Shown here one piece after another: positions 11,701-22,879 of a stretch of 64,000 nt of DNA. The notes under the pieces were generated by a model. The model ran no database searches, had not been told where the DNA came from, and saw only the letters and a list, made by a program, of their open reading frames with translations. Numbering within the stretch: the first letter of the stretch is position 1; each line of letters opens with the position of its first letter. Location: positions 9,825,322 to 9,889,321 of the forward strand of contig NC_135570.1 in the NCBI RefSeq assembly GCF_964340395.1, in the 5' to 3' direction. The position numbers and the translations under genes were made by a program. Source of the DNA: Glandiceps talaboti (lineage: Eukaryota > Hemichordata > Enteropneusta > Spengelidae).

Positions 11701-13745
11701 GACATCTTCTGCCAGATGTACGCCTTTTGTGGAATGTTCTTCGGAATTGCTAATATCTTCATGTTGGCGTTTATTAGCATGGATCGGAGCCGTGTATTAT
11801 GCTCTCCAAAAGATGGTGAGTGAGGGTACTTGCAATAAGTATGCTGTGTGTAACCTGTAGCAGAACGTGCTCGTATGAAAATTACTTCAAATGGTCGTAT
11901 GGTCGTGCAGTAGAAAAACACATACAGAAGCACTTATATCAAACATTGGCCCAACCGTCGTCTCTTGAATAACTCATGAACAACATCATGCAAAACACAT
12001 TCATTGGTTGTAAAATGAAAATCCGCACACAAAATTGATGTCTTAGTATTAACACCTCATCTAAAATTCTACGACATCGTGCCACACAACAACACAGCAA
12101 TGACATCAGCCTACCACAGTACTTTGTGAGAGTTTGTTAAGTCTCAAAATCTTCAAATGTTTGAGTTTGTAATTCATTTTTAGCTGTGAAAAGCTCAACT
12201 TTAAAAAAAATTCTACTAGTCTCGCAAGGGACTGTCCCAGGGCTATACGCTTTCACCCAACTGTTTCACAAATAAATCAGTCGGGGTTATCATATTTCAG
12301 CGCACAAAAGAACGCAGAGTTGTGGATTCTTTCTTTAAAATGTCTTATTCAAATGAACAATGAAAAAAGTCCGGAGACTTTGGCAAATCTACAGTGACAG
12401 TAAATAGTCACTTTTTCACAATTTCTGTCAAACCTGACGATGCCGTTCAACAACATGAGAATTGCTTGTATGACACGTTTTAGAAGTTTATTTTAGCTGT
12501 CAAACACTGTCGTTGATGGCGCCGTAGTAGATTTACTATAATACTCAAAGCTAATTTCGATAATAGTTTTATGATATTGGAGGTCCGGTATACTTGATAT
12601 CGTTCAAATTAAGAATTCCACAATTATTCTCCTTTTTCAGCCGATGATGGCGCTAAGTATTATCCATTCTTGGTCGCTGCTGGTTGGTTTATTGGTTTTT
12701 TAGCAGCATCAGCACCCTTGTCACCTTTCGGCTGGTCTCGTTATACATACGAGCCATCAGGGACTGCCTGTGCAGTTGATTACATGACGAATGATTCTAC
12801 CTATGTGAAGTATATCACGACGGTGTTCGTTGTTTGTTTCCTCGTTCCATTTGGATTAATGCTATACAGTTATGGCAAAGCTTGTGTTGTTATCAAACGC
12901 ACAGGGAAAGTGTGTGACTGGGCTGATGAAACAAACGTTTGTTGGGTAAGAAAATGATATCTTTCTTAATTTTTTTACTCATTTTTTTTCTGTTTGCTTG
13001 ATTTTATAACAGGTCAGTACAAAACTCAGGCGAGGTCAGGCTGGGTTTTATTTATTGAAAATGTATAGTATAACTTTCAGCAGCGCAGAATAAGAAAACT
13101 GAACTCTAAAAAAGAATTCAAATCTAAAACTCAATCTGAGCAAAAAATAATTAAAGTAGAGAGGTAAATCGTATCAGTCTGAATCCCAAAAAAATACATC
13201 TGGATTGGACTGGGCATGGGTTTATAAACAAACACATATTATTTTGAGTATTAGATTGATTTTAATAGCCTATCCTGGACCATACCAATGAAAACCAACT
13301 ATGCCTGCGTTTCATAGTATTCATATGAAGCATAAAGCTTTGGACTTTGTGATTTGTGATTTGGGGAGTCTCGGTTGCACAGCCTCTTGCCTTTGAGGGC
13401 ATAACCCTGGGGTTATGCCCTCAACGGCAAGAGGCTGGGTAACCGAGACTATGATTTACCCAACATAATATTTGAATTATGTTGTAGATTTATTATATGA
13501 AATGTTATACTTTCTTCCAGCAATCATGTCTCTGTTTGCTTCACCTTGTCTTCTGTTGGGGTTTGTATGGTGTTACTTGTTTGTGGACTGTATTTGTCGA
13601 TCCCAGTACCTTGCCGTTGATGCTGACCGTTATCGCTCCAGTCGCAGCGAAAGTCTCTCCTATACTCACCTCATGGATTTACATCATGCAGATCAAACGT
13701 TTCCGGGGAGCTGTTGCTGATATGTTCAAACCAAAAAAAGAGTGA
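7285..13745 (+). CDS. Atypical opsin (RGR/peropsin-like), five coding exons, 310 aa
   Basis: Seven-helix retinal-binding receptor family. Exons: 7285-7396, 9315-9425, 11636-11815, 12641-12945, 13521-13745; all introns are GT-AG, phases match, and the total is 933 nt including the stop. Seen in the protein: Cys100 and Cys178, aligned with the bovine rhodopsin C110-C187 disulfide; GWSRYTYE with Glu172 at the E181 position; Trp249 in CWGLY (helix 6); and Lys280 in APVAAK at the K296 Schiff-base position. Unusual: helix 1 Asn (1.50) is Ser45, helix 2 Asp (2.50) is Asn73, DRY is Asp124-Arg-Ser, and NPxxY is TSWIY (286-290). The ends are short, as in RGR-type opsins, with a C-terminal KPKKE. Family knowledge: opsins bind retinal as light sensors or photoisomerases. 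Inference: the lost activation residues favour a non-canonical role. Subfamily assignment is tentative; opsin identity is firm. Confidence 0.9.
8703..9170. repeat. (TGTA)n microsatellite in opsin intron 1
   Basis: About 430 bp of TGTA repeats interrupted at intervals by TATTGTATG and short (TG)n steps, ending in (ACGT)n and GCGC-rich alternating purine-pyrimidine sequence up to about 9230. Confidence 0.97.
10060..10510. repeat. Three imperfect tandem units of about 165-190 bp in opsin intron 2
   Basis: Motifs CATGYGGACGTAGATATTAGC, an (AATT)n run, AAGGTCGTTGACTCCTGC and GTGTCAATCAACTTG recur from about 10074, 10237 and 10424. The (AATTAATT) tracts and a (TTAAA)n run at 10020-10045 make this intron patch highly AT-rich. 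Confidence 0.8.
10541..10680. repeat. Foldback element (long imperfect hairpin) in opsin intron 2
   Basis: The left arm starting ACAATAATGTACGCCCTCCC is mirrored by a right arm ending GGGAGGGCATACATTATTGT. Both arms continue through CCATTATGG and CAAACTTTG motifs, leaving a small centre. No ORF. The structure is MITE-like. Confidence 0.85.
13367..13450. repeat. Near-perfect 84-bp hairpin in opsin intron 4
   Basis: AGTCTCGGTT at the left edge pairs with AACCGAGACT at the right edge. The arms continue through CAGCCTCTTGCC and GAGGGCATAACCC with very few mismatches and almost no loop. It lies about 70 bp upstream of the last opsin exon. Confidence 0.9.
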
Positions 13746-14580
13746 GTTAAGCAGACGTCGGCGTTAGTTCACTACAATCCCAGAGTACTTTATCTTAATG
13801 GTATAAGAGTGGACTATATGCTACTAAGGAGAAAGGGTTTCTATATACAATGATATACATATACTGATATAGAGGGACATAAACTTGACCATAACTAAAA
13901 TATATCGCCAGTCGGTAACATGATGAGGGGAAGCTTACGAGATACCGGGCGTCTGTCTGTCTGTCTGTTTGACTGTATATGTACCATCTATATCTCAAGA
14001 ACTCCTGCTGGTTTGAAATGAAATTTTGATCCACAGATTCGAGAAAGTGTGGAGAAATTATTAGGTTTTGATATTACCAACATCCTATGAATATTAATGA
14101 TGCATGAGAATAGATAATACTTTTTGGTAATTAGGCAATATCTCAGAATCAAACTTCAAATTTCATGTAATTTCGTGGAGGATAGCAAAGTGCATGGGTC
14201 CTATAAAGCTTGTTTATATAGATTTAAATTTTAGTGAACAATATTCATGACTCGTGTGACGATTTTCGGTAAGTAGGCAATATTTAGAGAATGCAAGTTT
14301 CAAATGTCAAATGATTTGGTACATTATTATATTAACGATAATAAAGCGCACGTGCCCTGCAATGATTTTTGTTTCACCAGAACACAAATGTTTAACTAAC
14401 GTCATGTGAATTTGAGTATTTCTTGTAAACTGTGAACTTGTAACGTTTATCGCCGAGCTGTCAATTGATCGATCTATGAATAAACTGATTATATAACATT
14501 ATATCAATTAACAAAGAATGTGACTTTATTTCGCAGACCACCGACGATTGTCGAAAGTAAGTGCACGCACACGCATGTGT
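13746..14580. other. Opsin 3' flank, repeat-like, no gene
   Basis: The opsin 3' UTR should begin here. An AATAAA near 14478 is a possible but distant polyadenylation signal. A (GTCT)n run at 13950-13970 and phrases such as CCTATGAATATTAATGA resemble the repeat at 16088-16490 and 22440-22812. No ORF of interest. Confidence 0.45.
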
Positions 14581-14584
14581 GTGT

Positions 14585-14770
14585 ATGTACATGTATGTAT
14601 GTATGTATGTATGTATGTATGTATGTATGTATGTATGTATGTATGTATGTATGTATGTATGTATGTATGTATGTATTTATTTGTATGTATGTATGTATGT
14701 ATGTATGTATGTATGTATGTATGTATGTATGTATGTATGTATGTATGTATGTATGTATGTGTGTGTGTGT
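14585..14770. repeat. (TGTA)n microsatellite
   Basis: Almost pure TGTA repeats with one TTTATTTG interruption near 14676 and a terminal (TG)n run. Confidence 0.97.
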
Positions 14771-14774
14771 ATGT

Positions 14775-14886
14775 ATAAGCGAACTATAAGCGAACGAAGT
14801 TCGCTTGTACGTATGTATGTACGTACGTACGTACAAGCGAACTTCGTATGTACGTACAAGCGAACTTCGTTCACTTATAGTTATAG
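14775..14886. repeat. Nested palindromes of AAGCGAACTTCG type
   Basis: GCGAACTATAAGCGAAC and AAGTTCGCTT recur in both orientations around (ACGT)n spacers, so several alternative hairpins can form. The outer edges CGAACTATAAGCGAACG and CGTTCACTTATAG mirror each other imperfectly. Confidence 0.85.
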
Positions 14887-14889
14887 CAT

Positions 14890-16087
14890 CGAAAGAAAGC
14901 CCGAACGTCTAGCAGCAAGACTATGAAAACCGAGGCTTTCTCAGTTGTGTAGAGCTACAGTCTGGACATTCGTCTGCGCAGCCTGTCTGCGCATATTTAT
15001 CGTGCATTCACGTTGAAATCCATTTCGATCTAGATATTCATAGAATTTGATGTTTTTTTTAAAGTTTGAATTTTTAAATACAACATGACAAACATTATTA
15101 TGAATAAGGCTCTCTGAGAAGTGGAAATTCCAGCAAATGTTCCGAAAGAATTACAACATTTTTATCGATTGATCACAGAGTGCATCATGACTTATCCAAG
15201 TGACATATTTTCGACACAAAAAAATATATGTAAAGTGAAATGTTCTTTGATGAAAAACATGTTTACACATAAACAAGCAAGAACAAAATCACATGAGATG
15301 AAGTTTATATCTGGAAAATACATGGGCCAATTGTGTTTATTATTTTTAAAACACCGCATAGAAATTATAACTCCTAGCTGATCAATGATGACTAAAACTG
15401 AATTATCGAAAATAAAAATCGCCTTGAAAGTTTGACTGTCATTTGACTTTATCGGCAAAATTAAAGACTGTGGTCAGATTTCGTGAATTTTCATACAGTT
15501 ATTAACTGTGCGGTGAATTTTAGCATGATGCATTTTGATCACATTTTACTTGCATACGGACGGAAAACGAGCCAGTAAAACCTACAGTAGTCTAGAGTAC
15601 ATTGCACTAAATTTCTAAAAACAAACAAGGTTACATGTTCAGAGATATAGTTGAATATCATTGCATGGACAGATTTTACGTTGCAGGGCTTCATCTGTGT
15701 AGAATTTAATAACAAATCGAATAATGTGTGTGACATGCTTAGCCCGTGCGTCTTTCTCTTAGCCCAGGCCGTTTTACGACGGGTATGTTTTCTTCATGGA
15801 AGAGAAACTGAGAAATCTAAAAACGAACATCGACCAAACAAAACGGTATTATGAAAAATCTCACGTAAAACTATGTTTTTTGAAGGTACAAAACATGTGA
15901 GTATGTCACTTGTAGATTGTACTGTGACTTTGGAATTTGTACATGTAGCATTCTAAAAATAACACTGTATTGTTATGTAGATAGCATCTCATGGGAACAC
16001 ATGAAATAGCGCGCCATTTGACGTGATTCAACTCTGACCGTATGCAAATGAGATCGAATGTCCAGACTGTATGTAGAGCTAATGTAG
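14890..16087. other. No recognised gene; possible 1.1-kb element with 16-bp inverted ends
   Basis: ACAGTCTGGACATTCG at 14957-14972 is matched by its exact reverse complement at 16055-16070, enclosing 1,114 bp without a recognisable transposase. An 86-codon open stretch at 15121-15381 has no domain that I recognise and begins without ATG. Confidence 0.4.
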
Positions 16088-16345
16088 AGCATGAGTATAA
16101 AGTTGGCGTCAGATTCAGATTCGGATCTGAGGCCATCTGACTCTCAATATAACCTTCATAAGACAATGCTACCTGAATCTGAATCTGACGCCAAGTTTAT
16201 ACTCGTTCGATCGATTAATTACTCAAATTGGTCATTAATATTCATCGGATTATTATCAAAACCTAATCAGTTCTGGCCATTACCCTACGGAACATGTCTA
16301 TGAAATTTTGTTTGAATTGATGCAGCTGATTTTTCGGAAATGGTG

Positions 16346-16379
<34 letters not shown>

Positions 16380-16490
16380 ACGCGCTCGCGCACGCACGCA
16401 CACACACACATACACACAAACAAACAAACAAACACACACACACAGACTTCATCGGTATATTATAACCTTCCTTACGGAAAGTAAAAATGA
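16088..16490 (+). repeat. About 400-bp repeat, first of an inverted pair flanking UGT gene 1
   Basis: Begins with AAAGTTGGCGTCAGATTCAG, has an internal reverse-complement partner near 16175-16204, runs through GAGTATAAAG, TAATTACTCAAATTGG, CCATTACCCTACGGAACATG and GAATTGATGCAGC, then (CA)n and CAGACTTCATCGGTATAT. The same order occurs reversed at 22440-22812. The (CA)n tract covers about 16346-16445. Confidence 0.85.
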
Positions 16491-16561
16491 CCGGCCGCCC
16501 CTAATGCAAATCGTACCAATGCCTCGTTTTGAAATAAGATTCACAAGACGTTAGTGTGAAC

Positions 16562-18571
16562 ATGGGCCCCTGCAGAAGTGGTTTACTTCTCACCTTGACC
16601 ATCGTACTGGTAGTTGCGCTGTTCATAAACCAGACGTCATGTAGCAACATACTGGTTATACCGAGTATCAGTGAAGGCAGTGTATTCATCTTATTGAAAA
16701 CTATGGCAGATGACTTGGCAGCACGGGGACATAATGTGACACTGCTGGTATCCAGTATTTATTACTCAAATATTGTGGAGTCGATTGACCCCGACAGTGC
16801 AGACGATATGCATATTGAGCAGTTTCCAGGCATCTACGATCTTGCCAATGCTGATGGCGATAAATTCAACAAGCTTGCCTTAACTGGGAGAGCAGGGTGG
16901 TATTCCATGTTTTTAGCTTTTGAAGTGATAGTTCCAGAATGTGACTTGTTGTTGTCTGATAAAGCCGTGTTGATACGACTGAAGAACTCACAGTTTGACC
17001 TCATAGTGACATGTGAGCTCACACCATGTGGTGCACTCCTAGCTCATCACCTAGGCCTCCCGTTCGTTCTCATTTCGTCAAATCGTGTTATCCCTGAATG
17101 GGATGCAGATATGTATAATATTCCAAACAACATGGCGTACACACCATGCATAGGGACAGGTCTTACAGACAAGATGTCTTTTCTCGACAGAGTGTACAAT
17201 TCGGCTTACTACGTAATGAAATACATTTCGAACGCCATAGTACTCGCTGGATATGGAAAAATAAAACAGAAACATAACATCAAACCATATTTGAGTATGC
17301 GCGATGTGTTTGCTGACGCGGAGCTATTTCTGTTTTGCACAGATTTTTCACTGGATTTCCCGAGACCTATGATGCCGAATGTTGTGTTTGTGGGAGGCGG
17401 CTATCTCACTAAAACTGCAAGAGTCTTGGACAAGGTCGGTTTCATTCATAAGTTTTTGTAGTAGATGTATTTTAACTATGCACGCCTTTCCAGCTTTTCC
17501 TGAGTCAAACAACTATTAAAAAATCTACAAATGTATGTCGCCCCCCCCCCCTTCCTCCTAAGGTTGCGATAGACACCCTCTACGGTGACATGACCCCCAT
17601 GTCAAGGTTATTGTCGCACGAAGTTTTTTTTTATCATGACAAGTCAGTGTAAGTAAGGTACACCCTGGGTACACCGTGTGTCGTATCGTTCAGCCCTAGA
17701 AATCAGGTGGTATCTGAAAGGGTGGCATGATGACACGTTGTATCTCACAGTCAGGGACCCTGGCACTGGGGTTGCCGACATCAGGGATTGCCTAGAATTC
17801 AGGCATTGGGGATTTTGAAATTGGGAAGTAACGAATTCAAAACCCCCATTCGCATGGATTCCAAGCCGACTGTATATCACATCAAGGCACATTCAGTAAT
17901 TACAAGGGGGAGGACGGGGAAAATCATGATCATGCCCTGTATGTTGCGTATTTACCCTCCCCCAATTCCGTCATGCTAAAAAGTGACACTCTCTCAATTT
18001 CCATTCTCTAAAACATAATTCCCCTGGATAATCTATATTTTCTGTTCAAATGCAATAATTTGGCTTGCGCATGGTGTAAAAGCTAATAGCCTTATTTCCT
18101 TTTATACGCAGGAACTTGAAGACTTTGTTCAATCGTCTGGTGAGGACGGCGTTATCATATTCTCTCTCGGAACATACGCTGAAATTGATGACGAAGATAA
18201 ATTTAGGAAGTTCGCCACGGGTCTGAAAAAACTGCCACAAAAGATTATCGCTAAATACAATGGTGATCAGCCACCGGATTATCTGGACACGACTAAGTTT
18301 AAACTTATGAAATGGATACCACAAAACGACTTATTAGGTAAAGTTCAATGACACCAGCAATATCAAGTTCAACTACAGTCACAACAAAATACCTGACCAC
18401 TGACCCAACTTGACAAGGGGTTTGTGCCAATACCACCCGTTTAATGTTAGCGTTCGCTGACTCTGTTTTATACAAGCAGGCAGAAACCAATGCGAAATAT
18501 CAAATTCTGCACGTGTACACATCAACAACAAGGCAATTTGCATGAATGGTTTGTTTAAAGATTAACGTACG

Positions 18572-18666
<95 letters not shown>

Positions 18667-20399
18667 TATATATAATATGCATGTCTTCAACATCGAATCT
18701 ACTTTGACATATTCTTCATGTGAAAGTATTCATTTTGATGTCATTCAAATCGTTATGGAAACTAAAGCTCAAGCATGGTAGGACACTTTTGAAGCATGAC
18801 ACTGACAGAAACATGGGTGACAAGGACGGTTACCGTTTCTCTAGTCGTTTAGTTTGTTCATATTTTCTATCAAGATGCATACCATAACGTATGAGAGTTT
18901 ATAATTTAATATCAATATCATATTGACAATATTCTCTCCCCAGGGCACCCAAAGACCAAAGCATTTGTGTCTCACGGTGGTCTAAATAGCGTCTATGAAG
19001 CAATTTATTATGCAATACCGATGATCGGAATACCATTGTTCTATGATCAACATGACAACATCAAGGCGATTGCTGACAAGGGAATGGGTATTGCACTGGA
19101 TATTAGAACTCTCACATCAGACGATCTGTACGAAGCTACAACCGAAGTCATTAAGAATCCCAGGTACGGTCACAATAATATATTGGTGCTCATATAACTA
19201 TCTCAAAGTTCTGTAACATTTTTTTGTCTCCTTTTTTTGTGTGTTACAAAATCAATTTTTACTTTATTTAAGGGGTAGACGATGAGTTGCTACAATTTGG
19301 GGTGTAAGTTTTGATGCATATTGAAAAGGTACTCGTAATATTCGTAAGCATAATTTGTAATCCAGAGAATTCATACATAGCATGAAGATATAACTCTGAA
19401 AAAATCTGATGACGTCATTCATTTTATGTGTAAAAATATAACTGTTGATGAACTCCCCACTATACAATGCAAAAAGACAATTGTGATGTCATAGAAGACA
19501 TGCATTGAGTTGAGTTTATAAGCTTTATACCCAAGTAAAAATACTTGCTTACAAGATATTCATTTAAACTTTTCTAGTTATCCATTCTTGTAACTATTCT
19601 GGTAATGTTAGTGTTGATGCAGTCTTCTATGACATCATAATTTATGTTCTGGTATTGTTAGAACAGTTGATTGCATAGTAGGGAGTTCCGTACATTTTTG
19701 ACACGTATGATAAATGACGTCATTGGATCATTTATACGTCATATCCTAATACCAGGTTTGAGAGTCAACTGCAAGGGATGGTTAAGTATACACCAGTAAG
19801 CAAAATACTGTGGGTACTTTTAATACACTCCAAAACATAAAATACACTCCAAAAACATATCAACTCAGCTTGTGCCCCTTTGACCAACCCAAGAAATATA
19901 ATTGTGACATTTTATATAAACACAATGTAGTGTGTCGATTACTTTATGATTGTGACGATTTTCTTGTCTTCAATGTTTTAGTCGAACAGGAAGGGGCACC
20001 CTCTCAATGAGGAACCTATTTGCCCGTGTGTGGACAGGCGCCCCCAACGACGCAACGTACAGAGTATTTTGTTTACTACAGATACGATGAAGGTCATAAA
20101 AAGTAATCCAATCTTGTTCTTGTAGGTACAAGGATAATGCTGTTCGTCTATCTGCAATCCATAAGGATAAACCCATGTCCCCTAAAGACGCCATGATCTA
20201 TTGGACTGAGTACGCCATCAAACATGGAGGGAAACATCTCCAGTCACAGGCAGTGAATCTAAATATCTTCCAGTACTATTTAGTTGATGTTTTTGCCTTT
20301 ATAATCTGTGTCTTTGGAGTTGTTGCAATTATATCGTTTTGGACATGCTGCTTTGTTGGTAAGATGTTCTGCAAAAGACATAAAGAAAAAGTAAACTAA
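16562..20399 (+). CDS. UDP-glycosyltransferase (UGT1 family type), four exons, 530 aa
   Basis: ER membrane enzyme family that moves a sugar from a UDP-sugar to small lipophilic acceptors. Exons: 16562-17434, 18112-18337, 18944-19163, 20126-20399; phases agree and the total is 1,593 nt. The exon 1 donor is a weak gtcggt. Residues 1-28 form a signal peptide. Exon 1 carries the acceptor-binding half; exons 2-4 carry the UDP-sugar half with [29 protein letters not shown] and PLFYDQHDN, the UGT signature with its DQ pair. A C-terminal membrane helix is followed by KRHKEKVN, whose KxKxx end fits COPI retrieval. Odd: the position of the catalytic His (H35 of UGT2B7) is Val41, and that of its partner Asp (D151) is Cys151 followed by Glu152. 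Length is normal for the family. The substrate is unknown, and classical His-Asp catalysis is doubtful. Confidence 0.93.
18571..18662. repeat. (CA)n(TA)n compound microsatellite in UGT gene 1 intron 2
   Basis: About 60 bp of CA followed by about 30 bp of TA dinucleotides. Confidence 0.97.
19610..19880 (+). repeat. Dispersed repeat family, copy 2, in UGT gene 1 intron 3
   Basis: Shares ATTGTTAGAACAGTTGAT, CATAGTAGGG, ATTTTTGACACGTATGATAA, CATTGGATCATTTATACG and GATGGTTAAGTATAC-type segments with 4590-4830 and 33930-34030. Confidence 0.65.
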
Positions 20400-21520
20400 C
20401 CCAGCTACAGCATTATCTTGTAGCCGAAGAAAATACTTGAAGGAATAACGTCTTGAAGAACAATCTCAAGAATCACAAAATAGGAGTGTCTTCTTCAAGT
20501 TACATTTTCAGGTTGCTCAATCATGACACAATCATGAGGTCACAACTAGCTTCGGACAGTTTTGCCAGCTTGCCCAGGGTAAATGTAGAATGGTGAAAGA
20601 AGCTATCATATAATTTATATTTATGAATGTTAATAGTGACGTACAATGTGTACGTCACCTGAAGTCGGGAATGAATTTATATGTAAATTTACATGTAATT
20701 TAATTTCAGCTTGCCCAGCGTGTCACGTGTCAGAATCAAGTGGTCATTTTTAAAAAAAAGAACATTCACAACACCTATTTTTTTTGTCAGGTTGTGAATA
20801 TTCTGTGATGTTAAACTTGTAAATTTAAGTTTACAAAACTTTGAAATTCCAAGAAGTGTGTTTGACTGTTTTGTGTAATCTTATTGTTTGCATTTACCGT
20901 TGTACATTATGCCACAGTGATTATGGTGGCCTTCAAGAGTGATGGCCGAGGCGCATTTATTTGTTAATGCAATGATAGTACAATCGAGCTATTATAAATC
21001 CTGTATTTCAATTCTTTAACGGTTCTTTTTCTTTATTCAAACTGAATTGTTTAAGGCATATTGTATAACCACGTGCTGTGTCCATATGTCTTGGGAGTGT
21101 TTACGCACAGAAATGCATAGATGATGTACGAATGACTTGTAGGTAAATGTCTTCAAGATGTCGTTTAAACTTTTGTAAAGCGACATTTGAGTATTTCAGA
21201 AACTTTTAATTTGTAATCGCGAGGTTATGATGTAACAGAGAAGGGATCGACGTTATACTTACTACTGGTCTGTGTTTTTCGTCGACCTGTGATGTTAATA
21301 AGCATATTTTGCAAGCAATTTCGCTGTACAAAGAAATTATATCAGTACAAGTTAAACCCGTGACATCTGTATGTGTGTTCTTTTTATTTCTCCAGTAATT
21401 GTGGTCCTTCCCCATCCTGTACTTTAGAAAAACTTAATAGCGTTCGTGACACGCGCCTGCAGCAAAAGGGACAGCTACAATTTCAGCTCTGACAGACACT
21501 GGGCGCGTACATCAAGTTCT
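20400..21520. other. UGT gene 1 3' UTR and intergenic DNA
   Basis: No further exon recognised. A short perfect hairpin GTGACGTAC...GTACGTCAC lies near 20636-20658. AT-rich throughout. Confidence 0.45.
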
Positions 21521-21524
21521 TGAG

Positions 21525-21890
21525 ATATGACGGGGGGGGGGGGGCTACTCCCCTTATTTGAGTGTACGTATATGTGCCGCCCTTTGGGGTGCATTTTCAA
21601 GCCCTTTGGTCTAAAGTGGGGTCTGCGTTTTTGGAGCTGAAAAGTCTAAAACGGGATCCTCTTTGCAGTATTTTTATGGTCTAAAGTGTGGTCGATTGTC
21701 TGTTATCAAATCATAACCCGGAATCATAACTACTATTAATTGCCCCGAAATGTTGCCTCTAAGAAAAAATGTATTTTCATCTTTCAAAAACCTGTAATGG
21801 GCTAAAATGGGGTATTGATTTTTGGCCAAAGTGGGTCTAATATGGGGTCTGGGGTTTCCAGCATTGGCCACCCCCCCCCCCCCCTACCAG
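21525..21890. repeat. Low-complexity repeat with poly-G and poly-C ends and GGTCTAAA phrases
   Basis: A poly-G run (21531-21543) and a poly-C run (about 21870-21884) bracket degenerate copies of GGTCTAAAGTGGGGTCTG and CTAAAATGGGGTAT. No coding potential. It looks like a dispersed repeat with G/C-tract ends. Confidence 0.7.
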
Positions 21891-22439
21891 AGCGGACAAC
21901 TGCACTGGCCGGTACTATACCGCCCCCCATGCCAAGCGAAAAGCAAGATGGCAACCGTGTCTGCGTAAAGTAATTTCATTGGCGAATGCAACTTTGAGTG
22001 TAAGTATAGTCATACATCATTTTTTCGAGAAAGTTCACGTACATTATTGTTTACTTTCGACCACCGCGGTTGAAAGTACAAATCATATAGCAGTAGGCGG
22101 ACATGTATACGGGTAAGATAATTTTTTATTGAACAGGTCATCGACCTACAACATATACGTTTAATTACATGATGAAATATTTGACCGCATATGAGTTGAA
22201 CCTAGGTCACAGGTCAAAGATCACTTCGATAGTATGAACAGTACGATAGTATTTTACCAATGTTGTTAGCAATGAATAGTTCACCGAGTCGTAAATAGAC
22301 AGCAGTTCGAGGTTTCCGCGTGTCCTGACGAAACTGTACATGGTATGTTCTAACTATCTGACTCGCCCTTGTCGATAAATATCCGAATGTCTAGCATATA
22401 TAACGAGAACATTTTCGATTCTAATGAACCGCCATTTTT

Positions 22440-22461
22440 AGGGTTGTAATATATCGATGAA

Positions 22462-22509
<48 letters not shown>

Positions 22510-22518
22510 GTGTGTGTG

Positions 22519-22553
<35 letters not shown>

Positions 22554-22812
22554 ATCACGCTTTCCGATAAAAAGGCTGCATCAATTCAAACGAAATTTCA
22601 TAGACATGTTCCATAGGGTAATGGCCAGAACTGATTACTAGGTTTTTGTAATAATCCAATGAATATTAATGACCAATTTGAGTAATTAATCGATCGAACG
22701 AGTACAAAGTTGGCGTCAGATTCAGATTCAGATTCAGGTAGCATTATCTTATGAACATTATATTGAGCGTCAGATGGCCTCAGATCCGAATCTGAATCTG
22801 ACACCAACTTTT
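22440..22812 (-). repeat. Second, inverted copy of the repeat at 16088-16490
   Basis: On the minus strand this repeats the order seen at 16088-16490: CAGATTCGGATCTGAGGCC, TAATTACTCAAATTGG, CTGGCCATTACCC, GAATTGATGCAGCC, then (AGAC)n(CA)n and GACTTCATCGATATAT. The microsatellite occupies about 22466-22553. Confidence 0.85.
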
Positions 22813-22875
22813 AACAGAGTCTTTCTCAGTAGTGTAGAGTATAATATACTCTACACTACTGAGAAAGACTCTGTT
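22813..22875. repeat. Perfect 63-bp hairpin
   Basis: AACAGAGTCTTTCTCAGTAG and its exact reverse complement meet at an AT centre (GTATAATATAC), with no loop. It resembles two element ends fused head to head and abuts the repeat at 22440-22812. Confidence 0.92.
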
Positions 22876-22879
22876 TCAG

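Noticed and set aside
16556-16561. Upstream GTG start for UGT gene 1
   Set aside because: The ATG at 16562 is the natural animal start and directly begins the signal peptide.
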